Assembly: GCA_051453625.1 (NCBI GenBank)
Contig: JBOZIK010000001.1
Span: 88,204,815 to 88,247,880 of the forward strand
DNA length: 43,066 nt
Source: Welwitschia mirabilis
Taxonomy: Eukaryota; Gnetophyta; Gnetopsida; Welwitschiales
Direction of reading: 5' to 3'
Of the stretch, positions 32,470 through 41,040 are shown piece after piece. Within the stretch, counting starts at the first letter, position 1, and the number at the start of each line of letters is the position of its first letter. A program made the translations under genes and the position numbers. The notes below the pieces were generated by a model. That model was not told the DNA's origin. It saw nothing but the letters and a program-made list of their open reading frames with translations, and made no database searches.

Positions 32470-33350
32470 ATTACCTTTGTATGTACATGGATTCTTCATA
32501 TTTTTATCATTATAAATGGCACTATGTGGACTATCATTCACAATGAAAATACCCTTACCTTTTCCATGATGACCTTTCAAAGTTATTAAGAAGATAAAAG
32601 TTCATTAGCAAAGTTGGTTATGGATATTTTAGGTGGAGATGAGGCATTTAAGTTGGTAATGACACTTGATAGTTTGAAAACTTATGTTAATATNNNNNNN
32701 NNNNNNNNNNNNNNNNNNNNNNNNNNNNNNNNNNNNNNNNNNNNNNNNNNNNNNNNNNNNNNNNNNNNNNNNNNNNNNNNNNNNNNNNNNNNNTTCATAT
32801 GTATAGATGTGCTTGTGGAAAAGACATATGTACTAATCTTAAAATTCTAAGCTAAATTAATTCCTCTACAGTTAAAATGTCATAGCCTTCATAACTTCCT
32901 TAACATAAGAACTTACCCAACTAATAATGCAAGGAAAATTGTTTGATTTTGCTTGAACTGTAAAATTGGTATAACACTTTGAAATAATTATATGGCCTCA
33001 TATGCTAATAGAGAATATGTATAAAATTATAAAATGTTTATGGGAGAGATGCAAAAAGAAGAGTGGAAAAACCTAGAGTTAATAACATCAAAATTTTAAC
33101 ATTGCATAAGATAGATGATGTGATTAATTACCTTTGNNNNNNNNNNNNNNNNNNNNNNNNNNNNNNNNNNNNNNNNNNNNNNNNNNNNNNNNNNNNNNNN
33201 NNNNNNNNNNNNNNNNNNNNNNNNNNNNNNNNNNNNNNNNNNNNNNNNNNNNNNNNNNNNNNNNNNNNNNNNNNNNNNNNNNNNNNNNNNNNNNNNNNNN
33301 NNNNNNNAGTTGGTAATGACACTTGATAATTTGAAAACTTACATTAATAT
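32138..33350. repeat. duplicated contig ends around a 100-N gap (about 556 bp)
   Basis: Left copy 32138-32693, gap 32694-32793, right copy 32794-33350. The right copy contains a further 171-N gap (33137-33307) whose content is visible in the left copy at about 32480-32650. Boundaries coincide with the 100-N gap. Confidence 0.88.
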
Positions 33351-33485
33351 TAAGTCATACAATCAACCTTTTTATTCTTATAGAGTAATTGTAATACTAA
33401 GTCCAACTAGTAGGACATCCCTCTTCCATTCAAGAGATGATGGATTTGAATCTTTGGATGTCATGCTTGACATACTATAAGGCCT
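32470..33485 (+). pseudogene. decayed ORF of unknown family
   Basis: In the left contig copy the frame reads AKLVMDILGGDEAFKLVMTL, DSLKTYVN up to the gap; after the overlap it continues at 33351 as IKSYNQPFYSYRVIVILSPT, SRTSLFHSRDDGFESLDVML and stops near 33480. Acidic, globular-looking composition. The start is not visible and upstream frames contain stops. It could be part of another transposon or a captured gene piece. Confidence 0.35.
33137..33307. other. assembly gap, 171 N
   Basis: Gap within the right overlap copy; its size agrees with the sequence present in the left copy. Confidence 0.99.
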
Positions 33486-33581
33486 TTGACATAATTAAAT
33501 CATTCAGTTAGGCAATCATGATGGCTATACTTCTAGAGGAAGTATGGTCACTAAAAAGTTTCAACTTCTCCAATAATAGAT

Positions 33582-33596
33582 GGGGGGGGGGGGGGG
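33582..33596. repeat. G15 homopolymer
   Basis: Fifteen consecutive G in a strongly AT-rich stretch. It may be a sequencing artefact or an expanded purine tract. A 7-bp hairpin (ATACTTC / GAAGTAT) lies at 33527-33545. Confidence 0.9.
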
Positions 33597-33599
33597 AAG

Positions 33600-34540
33600 C
33601 TTAATGTAAAGTGTCTTATTTATTAAAAACATATTATTAGTTATGATTTATTTTATGAGTAATGATTATATAAAACATTTGCAATCCCTACATTATTTTA
33701 TTCTTGAACTTAATAATAATAAATATGATTCTTTTTAGCACCCATACATCATAAATCTAAATTTTCATATATGAAAAAGGAAAATAATTTTTATTTAATT
33801 AAAATAAGAATTGGCTAGCTGCCATATTAAATTAGAATATACTGTTTAACAAAATTTGACTTTGTTTTTTGCATAGTATCATACTTATTATTATAGTTTA
33901 TATTATTGCTTATTGTTGTTTACTTATAGTTCATTAGTAAAAACAAGATGTGGTTTATGTATATTTTCTTATATGTGATAAAGTTTGATTACATCAACAA
34001 TTACCAGAAGTTTGTAATAAAGTATGATTGGGTTGGCTTAATATTTGAATGGATGGCCTCTTACAAATTCTTTACATTTACACATAAATAGTTTATATCT
34101 TATGAAATTCTTTACGTTTACCCATAATGGTTTATAGTAGCATCTTACCCATATTAATAGCTTATATCACTATCAAATCTTCTACAATAACACTTAATTT
34201 TTATGTCTTGACTCCTATGAGTTGATCCTTTTAGATTTATTATCACTCTTAAATTTTATTTCAATTTCACCCTTGCTTCCTTTGTTACAGAAACTTCTTT
34301 CTTTTTTAATTTCTAGTTGTGTCCATACCGATTTTGAAATATATTTATCAATGAGATTTTATTGACCATGCATTTGTTAAAAATTAAAAATAAATTATTA
34401 TTATGAAAGTGGAAGCATGGGTAACACTGAAGAGTTTTTTTGAATATCATTAAAACAAAGAATCTCAAACCACCAACACCCACAAACGATGATAGGTTTG
34501 TTGCCAAAGGCGTTATTCTCATCTCCTAATGGACTTCACA
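33600..34540. other. AT-rich intergenic stretch
   Basis: No gene recognised. An ATG-started 69-codon minus-strand frame (34313-34522) has no recognisable domain and I do not call it. Confidence 0.5.
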
Positions 34541-35317
34541 TTGAATGGCTCTTTTCAATAGGGATTCCATGATGACCAAGGCGTGCCCAGTGGCAAAATC
34601 CAACGGCCTAGAATGAAATGGAATACGATGGAATTCTGATATTTTAATTGCGCTCTTGGACAAACTCAGTTGTTCCAGAGATATATACATATTTGTTTGC
34701 GGTCTCGACGTTGATGTGGGATGTGCTTGTTCAAGGCTAGGTTTTGGTTTTTACATGATTTTTGTATCCGCCTTGTGGGTCCTCGCGTTTGCACTCTAGA
34801 GCCGCCGTGACGGCACATTGCGTGTGCCATGAGTCGTCGTTTCCCAGGCGCGAGGATGTTTTAGGCCCTCATTATCCCGTTAAACATGTTTTCCTCTTTC
34901 TACATACTTTCATTGCGATTTACAGGAACTCTGCGCTTAGAAATTTTGGTCTTTCACTAGGATCTTCAATTTTCTGGCCATTTTGGTGGTTCAAATCTTG
35001 TGGGCTCCGTCCTGCTGGTCAAGTAGGTGGCACCCAGCACCTGTTATGTCAAATTCTTATGTGCCTTGGCTGAAATTCCCGTTTCTTCAGGCGTCGGTCC
35101 CCTCGGAGAGTCGCTGCTTTGTTAGGGTTCCAAAGAAGTACTGAAAGGTTAGTTTGAAGTGCTCTTGTGATGTTCTGTTTGCAAGAAAGAAAAGGTTCAA
35201 TTTGTTAGATAGTTCTGAAATTTGTCTGAATTGTTGAAATCTCTGTGCGTATTGCCTTATTCAGAAAAGTTGAGGAGAAACCATTAAGGTTGAATTAAGA
35301 TAGATACAGAGAAAGGA
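34541..35317 (+). promoter_or_regulatory. 5' flank and leader of the receptor kinase gene
   Basis: Base composition changes from AT-rich to roughly balanced at about 34540. A TATATA stretch lies at 34682-34687. If transcription began there, the leader would be over 600 bases and carry several upstream ATGs (for example near 34755, 34830 and 34855), so the start may be nearer 35080. The 103-codon frame at 34762-35073 begins with TTG and is not called as a gene. Confidence 0.45.
35148..35264 (+). other. possible intron in the 5' untranslated region
   Basis: AAG|GTTAGT donor at 35147/35148 and a T-rich stretch ending ttattcag at 35264, giving a 117-base intron with plant-like U-rich content. 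Removing it would leave a short leader between 35100 and the start codon. Inference from splice-site consensus only. Confidence 0.3.
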
Positions 35318-35341
35318 ATGATAGAATTCCTATTATGTTGA
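35318..35341 (+). CDS. upstream ORF, 7 codons, overlapping the first ATG of the receptor kinase
   Basis: ATG ATA GAA TTC CTA TTA TGT TGA. It starts 17 bases before the first in-frame ATG of the receptor gene (35335), overlaps it out of frame, and stops 17 bases before the second in-frame ATG (35359). Its geometry would disfavour use of the first ATG. Whether it is translated is unknown. Confidence 0.4.
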   Translation: MIEFLLC

Positions 35342-37848
35342 GATTGCAAACCGATGTTATGGGGGATTTGGGGTTTCTGTGCTTGATATTTTTCATCTCT
35401 GTAACTGTTGTCAGAGCTGCTTATTCTCCGACCGATAACTATCTCGTAGATTGTGGTTCAAAATCCAATACAACATCTGATACTAGGGTTTTTTCTTCTG
35501 ATTCCGCCTCTTCTTCTGTGTCAATAAATACCAAGAATGAGATAACAGTTTCAATTCAGAGCAACAGCGGGAGCGGCCAAAACCTTGACCAGATCTATCA
35601 GACTGCTCGGATATTCACCCAGAAGTCTTCATACGAGTTCACCATCCGGCAGCAGGGAAGGCACTGGGTACGCCTCCATTTCTATTCTTTTTCTGCTTCT
35701 GGTTACAATCTTTCATCTGCAGTTTTCTCTGTAGCTACGCAAGAATTTGGCCTTCTTAGCAACTTTAAGATACGTAACAGTTCAACCGTGTTGAAAGAGT
35801 ATCTTATTAATATAAATTCAGATACGTTGGTCCTTACTTTCAGTCCTTTCAACACTTCCTTTGCCTTTGTGAATGCTATTGAAGTGGTTTCAGTGCCTGA
35901 GAGTCTTCTTCCTGATAGTGTCTCGTACGTCCCTCTGCCTGAGACATTTTCTGGTCTATCTGAGCGTGCGTTAGAGACTATGTTCAGACTGAATATGGGA
36001 GGACCCCTTGTTACTGCTCGTAACGATACACTTTCGAGATATTGGCATCGTGATTCTCAGTATCTAACGCAAAAAAATGGTGTGCAGTCTGTTAGTGTAA
36101 CTGCGAGCACAGTAGTCTACGGGGGCCAAATTACCCGTGAGATTGCTCCAAATATAGTTTATGCCACAGCTGAAAATATGGACACGGCCAATGTAAGTAA
36201 TGCTAATTATAACATAACCTGGAAATTGTCTGTCCTTCCAGATTATCAGTACTTTATCAGGATGCATTTCTGTGATATTGTTAGTGATGCATTATATCAG
36301 CTGTATTTTAATGTATATGTAAATGACGATAGTGCAATTTCGAATCTGGATCTGTCTTCCAAGCTCAGTGTTTTAAGAGCTGCTTATTATGCTGATTTCA
36401 TAACTAAGACTGGTTTAAACGAACTGTATATCAAAGTCGGGCCTGTAACAAGTCAGAACTCCAATAATGCCATAATGAATGGTTTAGAAGTTATGAAGGT
36501 CAGCGATTCTGATATGAGTCTTGATGGTAGCTTTACTTCAAGTTCTTCGAATCACAAGGGCCACAAAACTGCTGCAATAGCAGGGTTTAGTGTAGGGGCT
36601 GCTCTTGGTCTTGGGCTATTCATAGGAATTTACATTATCTGCTGTCGCCGTAGATCTGGACCTCAAAAATCATTTTGGTTGCCTCTCTCACAGCACGCAG
36701 GGCACTCAAATACCATAACGAGTAAGGGAAGCAAAATATCTGCAACAAGTCATGCTTCCTCAGGGACACCAAGTCTTGGCAAACATTTCACGTTTGCAGA
36801 GATACAGGAAGCCACAAATAACTTTGATGAAAGCCTAATTCTGGGTGTAGGAGGGTTTGGAAAAGTATTCAAGGGAATTCTTGAAGATGGCACAAAAGTT
36901 GCTGTGAAAAGAGGAAACCCAAGCTCAGAGCAGGGGATTGCAGAATTTCGAACAGAAATCGAAATGTTGTCTAAGCTTCGTCACAGACACCTTGTATCTC
37001 TGATTGGTTTTTGTGAAGAGAAAAGCGAAATGATCTTGGTTTATGAATACCTGGCAAACGGCCCTCTCAGGAGTCACTTGTATGGCACAGACCTTCAGCC
37101 CTTGTCATGGAAACAGAGGCTTGAGATATGCGTTGGAGCTGCTAGAGGCCTTCATTATCTCCACACTGGAGCAGAACAAGGGATTATTCACCGGGATGTT
37201 AAGACCACAAACATTTTGTTGGACGAAAACTTTGTTGCCAAAGTTGCAGACTTTGGCCTGTCAAAGGCAGGGCCGGCTTTTGATCAGACCCATGTGAGTA
37301 CTGCAGTGAAAGGGAGCTTTGGGTATCTTGATCCCGAATACTTTCGGAGGCAGCAACTGACAGAAAAGTCTGATGTTTATTCATTTGGGGTAGTGCTAAT
37401 GGAAGTCCTGTGTGCAAGGCCGGCAATCAATCCTTCTCTTCCCCGAGAACAAGTGAATATAGCAGAGTGGGCAATGCAGTGGCAGAGAAAAGGCATGCTT
37501 GATCAGATTATTGACCATCATTTGGTAGGCCGCATCAACGCAAACTCCTTGAGAAAGTATGGTGAAACAGCTGAGAAATGTCTAGCTGATCAGGGTATCG
37601 ACAGGCCTACAATGGGTGACGTTCTGTGGAACTTGGAGTATGCACTTCAGCTTCAGGAAACTGCAATGATGGATGACCTTGATGAGGACAGCACTAATCG
37701 CATTGGTGAAATTCCCATGTCATTTCCAACATCAGAGGATCTGGACAACAGTACTGTTGGAAAGAATAGTTTTGTAAGTCAAGTGGAGTCAGAATCTGCC
37801 ACTACCACCACTGTCTTTTCACAGTTAGCGAATCCTCAGGGAAGATGA
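35335..37848 (+). CDS. THE1-like: THESEUS1-like CrRLK1L receptor kinase (malectin-like)
   Basis: Plasma-membrane receptor kinase that in Arabidopsis senses cell-wall integrity and binds RALF peptides. 837 codons, one exon, as usual in the family. Signal peptide about 9-28 (MGDLGFLCLIFF...VRA), tandem malectin-like ectodomain about 34-386 with seven N-glycosylation sequons (45, 125, 148, 173, 230, 286, 293), transmembrane helix about 413-437 followed by CRRR, kinase about 497-770. All catalytic motifs are present: GVGGFG 504-509, Lys525, Glu541, HRD 619-621, Asn626, DFG 639-641, GSFGYLDPEY 660-669, Arg757. C-terminal FSQLANPQGR resembles the conserved family end. Similarity to Arabidopsis THE1 is strong throughout the kinase and the ectodomain (for example FVNAIEVVSVP, RLNMGGPL). 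The second ATG (35359, Met9) has the better context (gttATGGG) and gives a normal signal peptide, so it is probably the true start. THE1 rather than FERONIA or HERK is a by-eye call. Confidence 0.95.
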   Translation: MLRLQTDVMGDLGFLCLIFFISVTVVRAAYSPTDNYLVDCGSKSNTTSDTRVFSSDSASSSVSINTKNEITVSIQSNSGSGQNLDQIYQTARIFTQKSSYEFTIRQQGRHWVRLHFYSFSASGYNLSSAVFSVATQEFGLLSNFKIRNSSTVLKEYLININSDTLVLTFSPFNTSFAFVNAIEVVSVPESLLPDSVSYVPLPETFSGLSERALETMFRLNMGGPLVTARNDTLSRYWHRDSQYLTQKNGVQSVSVTASTVVYGGQITREIAPNIVYATAENMDTANVSNANYNITWKLSVLPDYQYFIRMHFCDIVSDALYQLYFNVYVNDDSAISNLDLSSKLSVLRAAYYADFITKTGLNELYIKVGPVTSQNSNNAIMNGLEVMKVSDSDMSLDGSFTSSSSNHKGHKTAAIAGFSVGAALGLGLFIGIYIICCRRRSGPQKSFWLPLSQHAGHSNTITSKGSKISATSHASSGTPSLGKHFTFAEIQEATNNFDESLILGVGGFGKVFKGILEDGTKVAVKRGNPSSEQGIAEFRTEIEMLSKLRHRHLVSLIGFCEEKSEMILVYEYLANGPLRSHLYGTDLQPLSWKQRLEICVGAARGLHYLHTGAEQGIIHRDVKTTNILLDENFVAKVADFGLSKAGPAFDQTHVSTAVKGSFGYLDPEYFRRQQLTEKSDVYSFGVVLMEVLCARPAINPSLPREQVNIAEWAMQWQRKGMLDQIIDHHLVGRINANSLRKYGETAEKCLADQGIDRPTMGDVLWNLEYALQLQETAMMDDLDEDSTNRIGEIPMSFPTSEDLDNSTVGKNSFVSQVESESATTTTVFSQLANPQGR

Positions 37849-38540
37849 TTAGCAGTGTCTCTTTCATATTCAGGGAACCGTTCTTCAGAATAACACAAAG
37901 TAATTATTTGGCTGCTTGCTGTCCCATGGGAAGTTCCCAATCTTATAGGATATGGGTATGTGAGTATTGGGTGTGATTCAACATCAAAATGGGCCTCTTG
38001 AATCCTTTTAAACGTCACTTACAGTTATCTTTTTTGAACTTTTGCTATGTATTTGATCCTTTTCTTGCCTGCTTTACTGATAAATCTAAAAAGTGTTCGT
38101 TTTAGTCTGTAGATAATCGAAGGTAAAGCCTCCTGTACCATCCAAAATAATTTGCAAATAATATGTGGTTGATAAAATGGCTGTAGTCTAGATCTTAAAT
38201 GACGTCCTGTATGTTATACCATGTTATTGAACTCGCCATGAGTTTCTCAGGCATGTGCAGAGCGAGTCCTCAAAAGTCAAAACTGAGTCAAATTTGGTTT
38301 ATATTCTCTCAGAAACATTCATTTTCTGGTGATGTGCTTCTTGTAAGATTTGAAGTTAAGTCTTTGGTTCTTTTTGTATGGGTTGTGCAAATTACAGACG
38401 AGTCGTGAGTGGGAAAAGGTAGGGCATTTTATGGGTGCAGTTGTATTGAAATTACATTTCTTTTGAAATTTCAAGCAATATTTGGAATAGATTTTGCCTG
38501 CATCGTGTAAAATAGGTTTTCTGTACCAATTTTCTTCAGT
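37849..38540 (+). other. 3' flank of the receptor kinase gene
   Basis: Contains the 3' untranslated region. No canonical AATAAA close to the stop; the AT-rich stretch 38143-38162 (aataatttgcaaataata) is a plausible plant poly(A) region. A 69-codon ATG frame at 38199-38408 shows no domain and is not called. Confidence 0.4.
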
Positions 38541-38695
38541 AATTTTATTTTATATACTAAGACATCTATTGCAAATGATGACGGGAAGGAGCAAGGTATA
38601 AAAGATGCAGAACATTTTGAACCAGAGATTGGAAGGCTTCCTCCTGCAGCTATAGTTACTTTCAATATTGGAGAATTGTGCAAGTCATTATCTTA
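38541..38695 (+). pseudogene. exon-like coding fragment, unidentified
   Basis: After a T-rich stretch ending ttcttcag (38540) one frame is open for about 50 codons to a stop at 38695, with protein-like composition: KTSIANDDGKEQGIKDAEHF, EPEIGRLPPAAIVTFNIGEL, then CKSLS. It is less AT-rich than its surroundings. I do not recognise the family. It may be the last exon of a small gene or a captured gene fragment. Confidence 0.35.
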
Positions 38696-38787
38696 AATTA
38701 TATTAGCCGGAGAGTTCAGCTTGCTTTTACATAAAGTTTTATTAAGTATGCTTCTTTCTTTCTTTTTCTTGTTTAATGTATTTGTAG

Positions 38788-38916
38788 AGGAGGGCTTTGT
38801 AAGAAATGTTGGGTGCTTTGCATAGAAGACAAACAAATTGAAATAATGAGGAAGGACATGAAGAGGTGTCACATGATGGAAGCTATGCTTAAGCTGTGCC
38901 TCTATTCATCTACAAG
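38788..38916 (+). pseudogene. exon-like coding fragment with good splice borders, unidentified
   Basis: A polypyrimidine tract (38751-38772) and tttgtag at 38781-38787 precede a 129-base open segment ending ACAAG|GTAAGG at 38916/38917. Translation in the open phase: GLCKKCWVLCIEDKQIE, IMRKDMKRCHMMEAMLKLCL, YSSTR. Good acceptor, open frame and strong donor together argue for a real exon, present or past. No further exon is evident before the gap at 39039. Family unknown. Confidence 0.35.
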
Positions 38917-39038
38917 GTAAGGATGACATTGACGACAATGATGTTGCAGCTTCAAAGCTGATAATTTTACCTTTGCTGTTACTAAAAGAAAACACTCCTT
39001 TTCAATGTGGATTATATGTGAAAAACTTACAAAACAAA

Positions 39039-39079
39039 NNNNNNNNNNNNNNNNNNNNNNNNNNNNNNNNNNNNNNNNN
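39039..39079. other. assembly gap, 41 N
   Basis: Run of N of irregular size; flanks do not duplicate. Confidence 0.99.
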
Positions 39080-39283
39080 CAAGCTTTTCACTATCTTGAA
39101 ATGTTCAATTTCAATTTATTCATCCCATTAGATGTCTCCCTTGATACATATTTCAAAACAAAAAGTAGGCGGCCATTAGAATTGTAATTAAAACCCTTTG
39201 TTACTAAATAAAACTATTATTATGAGTAAAATGAGTCAACATAAATGTTAAAACGACTGTTTAACTATGTGAAGAGTCATAAT

Positions 39284-39677
39284 TGTTAACACAAGGGGTA
39301 ATGACCACTAAGGAAGAAGTGTAAATGTTACAACCTTTTTGGTGAAAGTCAAAAGAATGGTTTAGGCAAGGCATAAGGCATGCGCAAGTTCGTCGCAATC
39401 CTTAAGAAACCCAACTTGGCCACCCAGTGCTTTGGGAGGAAATACTTTTAAAGGTAAGCTCTCCAAGTTGGTCTATTAAGCCAAACTGCCGTCTTTGACA
39501 ATGATAGTTCATGGTTAGGGAGATAATTAGTTTGAAATCAATAGAGATAAAGCATGTTCTTTCTGTTCACTTTTAAGTCTATTCTCAACTATTTATGTAC
39601 TTTATTCCATTTTCTTGTATTCTTATTAATAAGCACATGTAAATTCTAATTTTGGAATATTAAAACAACTCATCACA
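39284..39677 (+). repeat. Copia-type 5' LTR (solitary)
   Basis: Starts TGTTAACAC and ends atcaca, two bases before a tRNA-iMet primer site, the canonical Copia arrangement. About 394 bp, with a T-rich R/U5-like end containing tgtattcttattaataa. An alternative start is TGTTAAAAC at 39246. No second LTR and no gag or pol domain follow within the window, so only the 5' end of an element remains. Confidence 0.5.
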
Positions 39678-39679
39678 AT

Positions 39680-39689
39680 TGGTATCAGA
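39680..39689 (+). other. primer binding site, tRNA-iMet type
   Basis: TGGTATCAGA, the first ten bases of the standard Copia primer site (complement of initiator tRNA-Met 3' end), in the context atcacaatTGGTATCAGA. Confidence 0.6.
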
Positions 39690-39740
39690 AAAAACGATTC
39701 ATAAAATATATTGTTTTCATTGTAGTCACGTAAACAGATT

Positions 39741-39890
39741 ATGGGCAAGAAAAGAGTAACTTATATTACAACAAAACATAGAATAGCAGAAAGTAAGTTC
39801 TTTTCAAAAAACATGGGAAGGGGAGATGCAACGCGAGGTGTAAATAAGGAGTTTGAATGTAAAAAGAAAGACAAATTCATATGTTTGTAG
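39741..39890 (+). pseudogene. short ORF after the Copia primer site
   Basis: ATG-started frame of 49 codons beginning MGKKRVTYITTKHRIA, 50 bases after the primer site, where a Copia gag would begin. Lysine-rich, no recognised domain; stop TAG at 39888. Possibly a truncated gag start, possibly chance. Confidence 0.2.
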
Positions 39891-40390
39891 CATTTTTCCT
39901 CATTGGACCAGAATGGATGTGAGGGATGTGTAGGTAGGTCCTCCAAGGGAGGGTTTAAAGGATTTGGAAGGTGTAAGGACCCCAAATTTTTGCAGTTGGA
40001 AATCTTCATACTTGATGCTCTAATAAAATGTCAAGACATAAACATTCATATAATCCTATGGGTTAGATTGAGAATTGATATTTTAGTCCATACTTTCTCA
40101 ACACATTAATTAAGGATTTAAGGCAATACTGAAAGTTATAAATTGGAGATCAAATCATTAGATTGAAGATAAGCATTGGATAATGATTTTGTTAGAATAT
40201 AAGTCCTAAATCATAAGATTAAACTTACATAATTGTAGTTGGAATGAATTTCCAGTTGAATAGATCATTGAGTGTCGAAGGTGGAGTTAGATATACTTAA
40301 GTGAGCTATATCCTTTTAACCTTCTCTATCTAGGTGGGCTCAAGAATAAATTTTTACTAGATAAAAATGTTAATAATATTCATGTTCATA
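39891..40390. other. intergenic stretch, nothing recognised
   Basis: No domain or RNA gene seen on either strand. A glycine-rich plus frame at 39903-40109 begins with a non-ATG codon and has no family resemblance. Confidence 0.5.
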
Positions 40391-40606
40391 GCTAATGTAT
40401 ACAAAGAATCAACAAGTGTTAATGAATAGCCTCCTAGGGTATCTTCACCTTCACGACTCAACGGTCTCAGCTCATTAAGAGGAAAGACATGCTTCATATA
40501 TCCATCAAGCATGATAAAACATAGCATCATCACAAGCCATAAGGTGTCCTGGAAACAATCCTCCACATACTTTTATTGTTGTTGCAAACACTAAAACAAT
40601 TATATT
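40391..40606 (-). pseudogene. scrambled fragment of an EDEM-type alpha-mannosidase gene (GH47)
   Basis: EDEM/MNS4-5 proteins trim mannose from misfolded glycoproteins in the ER. On the minus strand 40606-40529 reads [19 protein letters not shown] then MACDD, matching the family block VFETTIRVLGGLLSAHL. Immediately after it 40528-40391 reads MFYHA, then after a frameshift [33 protein letters not shown] and TLA, matching the GH47 N-terminal block [45 protein letters not shown]. In the intact protein the second block precedes the first by a few dozen residues, so the order here is inverted. Frameshift, short length and order make it a pseudogene fragment. No other part of the gene is visible nearby. 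Confidence 0.7.
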
Positions 40607-40614
40607 TTTTGTTT

Positions 40615-40686
40615 AAATTATAAAGATTCTTTCCTAACCATTGAACAACTCATGTAAAGTTTTCCTTGTTTCCCAATAAAGCTAAT
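40615..40686 (+). repeat. 72-bp direct repeat, copy 1
   Basis: Begins aaattataaagattc and ends cccaataaagctaat; matches 40872-40943 with six differences. It directly borders the mannosidase fragment. Confidence 0.85.
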
Positions 40687-40871
40687 ATTCACTGAGACAG
40701 TTATATTTTTGTTTGATTTATAACGAAGAAGCTAAATCGCCTCCCCAGTCCCATTAAATTTGTGTACTGCATGCATTGAGGTGACGACACATCGCATACA
40801 CATTTTAAACTTGCGTGCACTGCATTTATACACCTTATTTAATATAAGATAGAAGACTGTTTAGCCCGCTC

Positions 40872-40943
40872 AAATTATAAAGATTTTTTCATAACCATTG
40901 AACAGCCCATATAAAGTTTCCCTTGTTTCCCAATAAAGCTAAT
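40872..40943 (+). repeat. 72-bp direct repeat, copy 2
   Basis: Second copy, 185 bases after the first. The intervening sequence has no recognisable content. It may be a remnant of a local duplication or short terminal repeats. Confidence 0.85.
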
Positions 40944-41040
40944 GTTATTAGTTTAATTTTTAGGCAGTAAAATGTTATTTTCCGGATTTGAAATTTAAAC
41001 CTCTACTCTTATCATCTTTAATCATTTAATCTAATTCTTT
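40944..41040. other. AT-rich spacer
   Basis: Nothing recognised. Confidence 0.4.

Noticed and set aside
34762-35073. 103-codon open frame upstream of the receptor kinase
   Set aside because: It begins with TTG, has no ATG near its start, no domain, and lies in the GC-richer leader/promoter where long frames arise by chance.
36064-37426. Several shorter frames on both strands inside the receptor kinase gene
   Set aside because: Shadows of the real coding frame, which explains all of the sequence with intact kinase motifs.
38199-38408. 69-codon ATG frame downstream of the receptor gene
   Set aside because: No domain, no splice or promoter context, probably within the 3' untranslated region or just after it.
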